DNA of 64,000 bases. Origin: Plazaster borealis. Taxonomy: Eukaryota > Echinodermata > Asteroidea > Forcipulatida > Labidiasteridae. Both the position numbers and the translations under genes were made by a program. The stretch lies in NCBI GenBank assembly GCA_021014325.1, contig CM037474.1, positions 19,648,488 through 19,712,487 of the forward strand. Reading direction: 5' to 3'. Positions 56,749 through 64,000 of the stretch are shown piece by piece (the first letter of the stretch is position 1; the number at the start of each line of letters is the position of its first letter). The notes under the pieces are model-generated. The model saw only the letters and a program-made list of their open reading frames with translations, had not been told where the DNA came from and did not search any database.

Positions 56749-58448
56749 CTGTCAACAAAACAAATACAATTAATCAACATATTCAATAGATACAGCTAGT
56801 ACTTTTCAAAATACCTTTACCATGGTGAGCCCATCTTTGTTTGATTCCCTGTATACACATAAACAATGATAACTCTTGTTCTCATTTCATGTAAAAGAAC
56901 CAGACTACTTTCCTTCCAGCCTCGTTTTGGTTAACACTGATTTGAATAGAAGAAACCGAGATGGCTGGTTTAAATTGAGCGATTTGCTTTTTTGTATAAC
57001 TGTAGTTTACTATAAATTATAGTGGGGTGCGAATGTGAACATAATAAACTCAAGGGTGTTTAGATGCATTTACCACATAATGCCATGCTGTATACGGGAA
57101 AAGCAACTTTGTCAGCCACAAACCATTCAAAGAATTTTGAAGGATTTGATGATGCTATAACCTAATTTTGTGGTACAAAAAGTAACAGTGCATTGACTTA
57201 CAGATGATGTGCCCTTTGACATCAAGCCGAAACCAAAACATTAAGTTTTTGCCTGCCGGTGTGGGCATGCGTGTTTTGCATAAATTTGGATTACGAATGA
57301 TGTCACGATTCAGATTGCCTTTGAATTATATAACCTTTGATGTTACAACCAAGTTTACGCAAAACACGATGCTTGCGCACATCGGCTGGCAGTTTTCAAT
57401 AGAGGGCAGTTTAGATTTAAACAAAGGGCACGTGGTCTAAAAATGTGAGAAACACTTTTGTTACAATAGTGAAATACTTGAAAGTGGGCTGATATTTTTC
57501 AACCAAATCAGATTTTGAAAATTCACAAAAAAAATTCTGCTAATTTCCGATTTTGTTCCACAAAAAAACAAAATATACAGGGAATTTTTTTTTTTTTTAA
57601 ACATGAGTACAGAGTAGCTCAGAGAAGCTAGAATGTGAATTAAAATGAAATAGCAGATAATAATTATCATGCAGAGGTAAGAAAAAGTTGAGATGAAATG
57701 TGAACATCAAACAGTTTACCTAAAAAAGGGATCGCCAATTTTGTTTTATTGCCAAATTGATGATTAAAAATTGCTTTAAACAATAGGTAGCTACTTTCCT
57801 TCAGTCGAGGAAGTTAGTAACTTTCATTTAAGACAATGTACAAAACCACTTGTCAACAATTAGTGTTAGTGAAAAGATACAACTGAGTTATTGTCGTGAC
57901 CCAACATTTTACCAGTAGCCATGTACAAACAATTTACACATTACAGGTATTTTGTGTGTGGCTTACGATAATTTGTTTTGTAAATAATTGGGTGAGCATA
58001 ATTTAAAAGCATGAATATATTTTCTGATGTGAACTGGTAAATTTGTTTTTCAAGCTAAAAACACACACACAAAAGCAGCATAACCACAAAAAGATAACCA
58101 TGGTTTAAATTCAATGAACAGCAAATATAAGAAATGCTTTTTTGCATGCTTTACAGCTACAAACAAATCCCTGATTAAAAAAAATTCACCTCAACACTAT
58201 TTTTTTATTTTTTATTTTTTGGGGGAGGGGATGAAGTTTCCCAACTTATTGTCATCAACAAACTTAATGAATACATGTATATGGTGCAGACGAAGAATGT
58301 GAGCATAAAGGAGAGACAGAATTATATGAATTCTTACCATCATGGTTGTTGTTATATTGTGAGTATGACGACAAAAGAAATAAGAAATTAGAAGAACAAA
58401 ATACACAGATCATTGTTAAATTACTTCCCCCAAAAAAACTGCCTAATT

Positions 58449-58502
58449 TAGTTGTGCCTAGCTACTTTTTGCGCTTAAGCGGCTCTTTGAAATCGGACCC
58501 AG
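58449..58502. mobile_element. GGGCCC-ended MITE, terminal fragment
   Basis: TTGTGCCTAGCTACTTTTTG then GCTTAAGCGGCTCTTTGAAA. It is only the right end of the family, with no partner arm. Confidence 0.6.
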
Positions 58503-59169
58503 TGTAGTATCTTGCCTGCAAGAAAATGGCCTGAAGTGTACAAGGTCACTCTTTTTGTACACAAGGTGACATGGTAAACACCAAGAGTGGAATTGAAAGA
58601 GGTTCCGCCTCTTCCCTTCTTTCAAAACAATAAATTCTTAATAGTGTAAGAATTTGTGGTGACACCATGCAGTCAAAATCTGTCTTTTTGAGTATGTGTG
58701 GTTCCGAAAGGAACGGGTGAACTCAAAGTTTCGGACAGTATTCTGTCTGTTGGTCTCCTGACTACGGACATAGTATACTGTCCAAAACACGGAGTACACC
58801 GGTTGCTTTACAAACCACACATACTCAAAAGACATATTTAACCACATGGTATCAAATTCTTACCTATATATTGTCCTTCCACCTTGCAAACCTTCAAGTC
58901 TCATTTAAATAAATTATTGGGTTATTTTTATTTTATTTTTTTGTTCCTGCTGCTTAGCTTCTTTTGCCTTTTATAGTTTAAATGTTTACACAGTGCTATG
59001 TTTAACTAGCCTGTTGACTTGAACCATACCCTTTACTCTTTTATGCGAGGCATTGCAGAATATGCAATACATGTTTTCATTAGTATTGTTACAGGAAATG
59101 TGAATGTTTAAAATAGATAAAGCTATAAAGTTAGTGCTTTTAATATCAACTTAAAACAGCAACACTTAC

Positions 59170-59184
59170 CTATCCCTTATGGCC
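59170..59184 (-). CDS. Candidate 15-nt dynein microexon
   Basis: Fifteen bases between TATTACAG and a consensus GTAAGTG donor. In the only phase that joins the exon at 56581, it reads AIRD plus the first two bases of Ser, giving [11 protein letters not shown] across the junction. The left junction cannot be checked because the exon before it is not in view. The open frame also extends upstream of this acceptor, so a longer exon is possible. Weak call. Confidence 0.25.
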   Translation of the reverse strand, partial: GHKG

Positions 59185-59315
59185 CTGTAATATGAGTTGC
59201 AGTGAAAATCACGCCAGAAACCAAAAGTGCAACCCAATATGCAGAGGTAGAAGTGCCATAAAAAGGTTAGTTTCAGTGTGTTGAAAGTATTGTAAGGTAA
59301 ATGTCAAACCATTTC

Positions 59316-59516
59316 CAGAGCTGCCAACATTTGCATCTTGCAATCAGGTAGATTGTGTACAACAATCAGGGAGATAATTAGATATACATTCAACATCATA
59401 GGGAAATTTTTTCCATAATCAGGGAGATTTTTAACATTTGTTCATCAGAACATGGAAAGATTGGTTTGTTTTCAAGGAACTTTCTGCAGAATCAGGTAGA
59501 GTTGGCAGCTCTGCAT
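59316..59516. repeat. Dispersed repeat with CAGGGAGAT motifs, copy 3
   Basis: Full-length copy from GAGCTGCCAACATTTGCATC to GAGTTGGCAGCTC, collinear with 2401-2601. Confidence 0.75.
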
Positions 59517-60283
59517 TTCAGTGCTTGTTAATAAATCTATCAAATTCTGCATAAATCCAAATAACAGTGCAACGGTAGTGTATCATACAATAGATGGTGC
59601 AAGTCTTGTGTATATACGAGCATTGGGCCTCATTAAAGTGCGTGATTTTGTTTCCTTCACACGTTATAGCATTGTACACGGGAACCCAAGGTTTCAAGAA
59701 AGTTTTGACAATACATGATGTTCAGTCTGTAACCATCATTTTTAGTTTCCCTGCAATTAGTTTCAGTGCAATTCAGAATCTTTGCAAAAAGAAAGACCAG
59801 ACTTTTTCCATAAACCATAGCCTCGTTCGACATTGTAATAGATCCAGAGAATCTTATCTTTTTGGCTCTGTGAAACAAAGTTGCTTTGTAAACAGCAGTT
59901 AAGGACTCCATGGAAGCTACACAAGCCAAAATAAAACCCGAAACCAAAAACCCGATTCAATTTAGACCTCAATTCTTTTTTTCAGACGCGTCCTTTTTCA
60001 AACTTATGCATTTTTGTTATAACTTTTCGATGAAATTATGCACTCGCCCAGTGTGACCATTGAGTCCATTGCAGCCGACAATCTTAAAATAATTCCCATT
60101 TAAGAATGGGAAACGGGAGGAATTCAAAACCTCGGTGCAGTTTGTGCATTGATAGAAGTAAAGATACAATATTTATAATATCACAGTTTTATAACCGTTA
60201 TAAATTCTGCCATTTTCTGAACGCTGGAATAGTTAGGGAGGAATGTATTTTTTCCAAAACAGTGTTGTACCATCCTTTTATTT

Positions 60284-60570
60284 ATTTATTGATTTATTTA
60301 TTTCATTACAAAATCAATAGCGCAAGCGCCAATAACAGGATGAATAGGAAATGAGAAGAAATGTTAAGTTTTAGGTGTGGGAGGAAAACCCCAATGGGGA
60401 AAACCCAGGCAATCAGGTAGGGACTGAAAACCCAATCCACATGCAAGGCTCCGGTCTGAGGTGGGATTCAAACTGAGATCCACAGAAGTGAAATGTGGGA
60501 CATTAAGCTGTAGGTCCAGTGTGTTGTGTAATGCACTTAAAAGAACCCAGTACACATATCGATAAGAGAA
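60284..60570 (-). repeat. Dispersed repeat with SINE-like segment
   Basis: The minus strand has GTGCATTACACAACACACTG as in SINE body 1, then GTTTGAATCCCACCTC and GGTTTTCCCCATTGGGGTTTT. It starts at an ATTTATTTATT tract and lies directly before the retrotransposon leader. Confidence 0.6.
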
Positions 60571-60853
60571 CCTACGTATTTTGTAGTAAGCAGTCTTTGT
60601 AAATACTGCTCTGCGTTCGTCACAAGCTTTTGCAAGGTCAGAGTTCCAACCAACTGAGATTTTATCACCATTCTACTCAGCTAATGTCAGTGATCGTTCA
60701 AGACCATTTTCTACTTCAATTTCATCAGAGTTGTGGAGTTATTTTGTGAAATTCATCTTGGATTTCTTGCTTCTCTGAACTGTAAAGTGAAGCCATTTTG
60801 CATCTTGAAGCTTCCTGACCAGTGAACCGTGAGTACCAGATGCCATTGTTGCG
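60571..60853 (+). other. Probable 5' UTR of the non-LTR retrotransposon
   Basis: Non-repetitive-looking leader directly before the retrotransposon ATG. An out-of-frame ATG at 60840 opens a short ORF that overlaps the main start. The 5' boundary is not visible; it is placed after the preceding dispersed repeat by inference. Confidence 0.45.
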
Positions 60854-63800
60854 ATGGCTGTTAATCTCACTAAGCTGCAACTGCTGGCTACACTGCTATT
60901 GATATTCATCAGCTGTGGTCATGGAGATCCCTTTGCTCCTTCTGGATCAACAGTCAAAGCCAGGTCTGGACATGCCATGTACCATGGGCAGAGAATTCTG
61001 TACTACAGTAATTCCCGCTGTACCTTCCAACTTCAAATCATCAGGTCAGGAGACATTCAACTAAATCCAGGTCCTTCAACATTTTGCCAGCCCCATGAAC
61101 ATCACAATTCTACCAGTTTAAATTGTGTCCTGCTAAATGCCCGCAGTGTGGTCAACAAAACCCTCAATCTCCAGACAGAACTGGCCCTTAACCGCATCGA
61201 CATCGCTTGCATAACTGAAACCTGGTTATGCCCTGACATCATGGACTCCGAAATTTTGGACACCTCACAGTACCAATTATTCAGGCGTGACAGAAATCGC
61301 AATGGGGGTGGTGTGCTCTTTGCATGCAACTCAAATCTAATGCCATCACGACGAGATGAATTTGAGCCCTCTTCCGACATCCAAGCCAACTTCAAAGAAT
61401 GTGAACTCATCTGGGTCCAAGTCATTCTTCCACACAACAAGGGCAAACTACTCATCGGGACTTGTTATCGACCTCCATCCTCAACAACAGGATTTGACGA
61501 AGCACTTTCCTTCTCAATCAACCGCATCCTTCCCTGCTCACACCAATTTCAAGCAATCCTTCTTCTCGGTGACTTTAATTTACAAATACCCTTCTCGGCA
61601 TCCTCTGATGAACACAACCCCCCATCTCTCAACACTCGCTCCGCTGCTGTTCTTAACATCATTGAATCCCTGAACATGTCTCAACTGGTCTCCTTCCCTA
61701 CAAGACGAAATCCACATGGTGACGATACCATGTTGGACCTCATTTTCTGTAATGACCCAAGCTGGACTCAGAATATCCACAAAGAACCTGGTCTGGGCAA
61801 CAGTGACCATGACTCTGTTCACTTCCAGATTTCCACAACATCCAAATACCAGTTTCTCCGCCGTACCTTCCACCAATTCCACAAGGTCGACAAACATGAT
61901 TTTCAGATGACCCTACAATGTATTCCGTGGCAGCTGTTCCTTGAAGATGACGTAGACGAGACATATGACAATTTCACATCACTTGTCCATGCAGCAGTGA
62001 AGGATGTCGTCCCCATCGCCATCTCCAAAGGACACCGCCGGTCCCCATGGATTACAAGTAACATAGTCAAAGTGGCGAGAAGAAAGAACCGAGCATACAG
62101 ACATGCTGTGAAGAACAAGAACAATACCAACTTATGGGACAAATACAAAGAATTACGATCGCTGGTTAATCGATTGACAAGGAATTCCTACAATGATTAC
62201 GTTCATAGTTTAGCTCTAGATTGTAAAGACAACCCCAAGCGTTTTTGGTCTTTTGTAAACAGTAAGAGGAAGCACCAATCAAATACAACTTTTAATTGCA
62301 ACAACCAAACCTTCTGTGATCCAAGTGAAATTGCTAATGCTTTCAATGTGAATTTCCAAAGTAACTTTTCTCCACAGCAATCTTCCTACCATCTTCCAGA
62401 CCTCGAATCTTGCACTGCCCATCCTGGTATTAGCCCTCTCCATAATTTTCATGTTTCTCAAGCAGATGTTATGAAGGCCATCGATAAACTTAATCCATCC
62501 AAACCCCCCGGCATGGATGGCAGATCTACAAAAATTCTGAAACTAGCCGGCACTTCAATCGTACCAACATTAACTAACATATTTAATCTTAGTCTTTCAA
62601 AAAGTGTAGTTCCCAAAACCTGGAAACTAGCGAACGTTGTTCCTTTGTTTAAACATGGTGACAAATCTCACATTGGTAATTATAGACCTATTTCCCTTAC
62701 TTCGGTTCCATGTAAAATGCTTGAAGGTTTCATAAGCAAGAAACTACTTGACCATTCTTCTCAACATCAGATCATCCCCAACTCCCAACATGGATTTCAA
62801 CCCAGACGTTCCTGTACTACTCAGTTAACCACCCTCTTTGACACCTGGTCCCGAGCTCTTGATGTTTCCAATCCTCCTCGAATTGATGCAATCTTTCTTG
62901 ACTGGTCTAAAGCCTTCGACAAGTGCGACCATTCAATCCTCCTACATAAGTTACATCAATATGGAATTTGCGGTAACACACTTTCATGGATCAGTAGTTT
63001 TCTTTCCAACAGAGAACAGCGAGTCATCTTTTCAGGCGCTAGATCTGACTGGATACCAGTAACTTCAGGAGTTCCCCAAGGCTCAGTCCTTGGACCTATA
63101 TTATTTAATTTCTTCACAGCTGACTTACCAAACCATGTTCAATCTTCTCTTCCTCAATATGCTGATGACACCGTTTTGTATAGGATTATTAGAAGTAACG
63201 ATGACAGTGCCATTTTGCAGAATGACCTCAACTCTATTTCTAGATGGTGTTCTGATAATCGGATGCAGCTGAACTCCACCAAGTGCAAAGTTATGCATGT
63301 CACCCGCTCCAGAAAGCGATTGCTAACCCCTTACCTTTTTGCAGATTCCGATGAACCTCTTGATGTTGTCACGTCTTATAAATATCTTGGTGTTATTCTT
63401 TCGAACGACCTAACCTGGACCAAACATGTAAATTCTGTTCGTGCCAAGTGTTCTAGACTTGCTGGATTCATACGGCGCACTGTAAAATCAAAAAATGCTG
63501 AGGTTCTTCTCAAATTATATCGCTCTCTCTGCAGGTCCATCCTAGAATACGCGGCGCCAGTTTGGCTACCTCACCAGAAGAACCACATCCAATGCCTTGA
63601 GGCAATTCAACGTCGCTTCACTAAATCTTGCTACCATTACAATGTTGCTATTTCTCTTTCCTATGAACAACGCCTGTCCAAACTTCACTTGCCTCCCCTC
63701 TACAACAGACTTGTATACCTCAGTGCTTCCTTTGTCATTAAATGTCTCTACAATCAAATTTCTGTTTCTTCACATTTTCTCCCACAGGCCAACACTAGGA

Positions 63801-64000
63801 AAACCCACACCCTCCTCTTCAAACATCAGTACAGCCGGACAAACTCTGTCAAATTTTCTTTGTTCACCCTCTTTCCCAGGTTTTTAAATTTACTTTCCTC
63901 CGATGTTCGAGACCTTTGCCTAGAACGTTCACCCAAACCTCTCATCACTTCTTTACGTGATCATCTGTTCAGTCTAGACCCCATCTCTCATGCATTCTAG
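60854..64000 (+). CDS. Non-LTR retrotransposon polyprotein (endonuclease plus reverse transcriptase), 2A-like N-terminus
   Basis: Intact 1048-codon ORF ending at TAG on the last base. Residues 1-24 form a signal-peptide-like hydrophobic start (LLATLLLIFIS). Residues 67-74 are DIQLNPGP, a 2A-like ribosome-skipping motif preceded by the RILYYSN-type context I recall from CR1/L2 elements of sea urchin and amphioxus. An APE-type endonuclease follows (LNARSVVNK near 94, TETWL 121-125, GDFN 239-242, SDHD 317-320). The reverse transcriptase has PPGMDG near 551, NYRPISL near 609, FLDWSKAFD 681-689, GVPQGSVLGP 739-748 and the catalytic YADD 769-772. No RNase H is evident. The C-terminus (LRDHLFSL) is typical of CR1/L2-like elements. 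It copies itself by target-primed reverse transcription. The lack of stops or frameshifts suggests recent insertion. The 3' UTR lies outside the window. Confidence 0.93.
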   Translation: MAVNLTKLQLLATLLLIFISCGHGDPFAPSGSTVKARSGHAMYHGQRILYYSNSRCTFQLQIIRSGDIQLNPGPSTFCQPHEHHNSTSLNCVLLNARSVVNKTLNLQTELALNRIDIACITETWLCPDIMDSEILDTSQYQLFRRDRNRNGGGVLFACNSNLMPSRRDEFEPSSDIQANFKECELIWVQVILPHNKGKLLIGTCYRPPSSTTGFDEALSFSINRILPCSHQFQAILLLGDFNLQIPFSASSDEHNPPSLNTRSAAVLNIIESLNMSQLVSFPTRRNPHGDDTMLDLIFCNDPSWTQNIHKEPGLGNSDHDSVHFQISTTSKYQFLRRTFHQFHKVDKHDFQMTLQCIPWQLFLEDDVDETYDNFTSLVHAAVKDVVPIAISKGHRRSPWITSNIVKVARRKNRAYRHAVKNKNNTNLWDKYKELRSLVNRLTRNSYNDYVHSLALDCKDNPKRFWSFVNSKRKHQSNTTFNCNNQTFCDPSEIANAFNVNFQSNFSPQQSSYHLPDLESCTAHPGISPLHNFHVSQADVMKAIDKLNPSKPPGMDGRSTKILKLAGTSIVPTLTNIFNLSLSKSVVPKTWKLANVVPLFKHGDKSHIGNYRPISLTSVPCKMLEGFISKKLLDHSSQHQIIPNSQHGFQPRRSCTTQLTTLFDTWSRALDVSNPPRIDAIFLDWSKAFDKCDHSILLHKLHQYGICGNTLSWISSFLSNREQRVIFSGARSDWIPVTSGVPQGSVLGPILFNFFTADLPNHVQSSLPQYADDTVLYRIIRSNDDSAILQNDLNSISRWCSDNRMQLNSTKCKVMHVTRSRKRLLTPYLFADSDEPLDVVTSYKYLGVILSNDLTWTKHVNSVRAKCSRLAGFIRRTVKSKNAEVLLKLYRSLCRSILEYAAPVWLPHQKNHIQCLEAIQRRFTKSCYHYNVAISLSYEQRLSKLHLPPLYNRLVYLSASFVIKCLYNQISVSSHFLPQANTRKTHTLLFKHQYSRTNSVKFSLFTLFPRFLNLLSSDVRDLCLERSPKPLITSLRDHLFSLDPISHAF
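61064..61075 (+). other. 2A-like NPGP ribosome-skipping site
   Basis: Codons for Asn-Pro-Gly-Pro at residues 71-74 of the retrotransposon ORF, within GDIQLNPGP. In the 2A family, the Gly-Pro bond is skipped during translation. The usual D(V/I)ExNPGP glutamate is glutamine here. Skipping would separate a 73-residue signal-bearing leader from the endonuclease/reverse transcriptase. Confidence 0.75.

Larger units (their letters stand above)
52928..55810 (-). other. Dynein intron 2
   Basis: Contains the palindrome at 53609 and the MITE at 54069. The plus-strand frame 54530-54841 (103 codons) is hydrophobic, lacks any domain and is likely chance. Confidence 0.7.
56749..60283 (-). other. Intron or spacer upstream of dynein exon 1
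   Basis: Because exon 1 starts mid-codon, this is intronic for the dynein. It contains the palindromic segment at 58690-58835 (GAGTATGTGTGGTT / AACCACACATACTC-like arms), a MITE fragment at 58449 and the repeat at 59316. I could not place the preceding dynein exon; only the 15-nt candidate at 59170 has good splice signals. Confidence 0.7.

Noticed and set aside
54530..54841. 103-codon plus-strand open frame
   Set aside because: Hydrophobic and compositionally random, no domain, inside a dynein intron opposite the gene's strand.
57192..57243. Possible dynein exon with CT|GTAAGT donor upstream of exon 1
   Set aside because: In the phase needed to join exon 1, a TGA occurs before any acceptor that would give a conserved sequence.
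58339..58372. ATG|GTAAGA donor-like site on the minus strand
   Set aside because: No AG acceptor close upstream on that strand, and the peptide resembles nothing in dyneins.
59594..59947. Overlapping ~100-codon frames on both strands
   Set aside because: Neither shows a domain or splice support. They follow directly on a dispersed repeat and are likely chance.

Overview
This window is animal nuclear DNA. It is AT-rich, intron-dense and packed with short inverted-repeat elements, tRNA-derived SINEs and non-LTR retrotransposon sequence. The repeat vocabulary (GGGCCCAATTTCATAGAGC terminal repeats, TTAAAGG foldbacks, a CR1/L2-type element with a leading 2A-like motif) suggests an echinoderm, perhaps a sea star. 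That is inference from remembered repeat types, not from a search.

One gene dominates the minus strand: an axonemal inner-arm dynein heavy chain, most like DNAH3. I reconstructed 40 coding exons from 56748 down to 394. All have GT/AG boundaries, and their phases chain without a break to give 2047 codons. They run from the AAA2/AAA3 border through AAA3 (Walker A GPTGTGKS), AAA4 (GIGGSGRQS), the stalk coiled coils with the microtubule-binding domain, AAA5 and AAA6 to the start of the C-terminal domain. The N-terminal half lies beyond the right edge and roughly the last 200 residues beyond the left edge.

The most unusual signal is in the 5.2 kb intron between the exons at 16076-16253 and 10757-10833. 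An 801-nt open exon candidate (14599-15399) has an acceptor and a GTATGT donor. It is an exact multiple of three, and its phase fits the flanking dynein exons at both ends. If used, it inserts 267 residues of charged, Ser/Glu-rich, apparently disordered sequence into AAA6. Phase-neutral microexon candidates of 39 nt (42975-43013) and 51 nt (19511-19561) sit in two other introns. They suggest splice isoforms of one ciliary motor.

At the right end (60854-64000, plus strand) is an intact 1048-codon ORF of an APE-type non-LTR retrotransposon. It has a signal-peptide-like N-terminus, a 2A-like motif GDIQLNPGP, an endonuclease and a reverse transcriptase. It is antisense to the dynein, probably in an upstream intron.

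Introns hold nested MITE-like elements, tRNA-Leu-headed SINEs, foldbacks, a 3' LINE tail, a minisatellite and a 114-bp tandem duplication. Two insertions abut dynein splice donors. I see no other host gene, RNA gene or CRISPR array.
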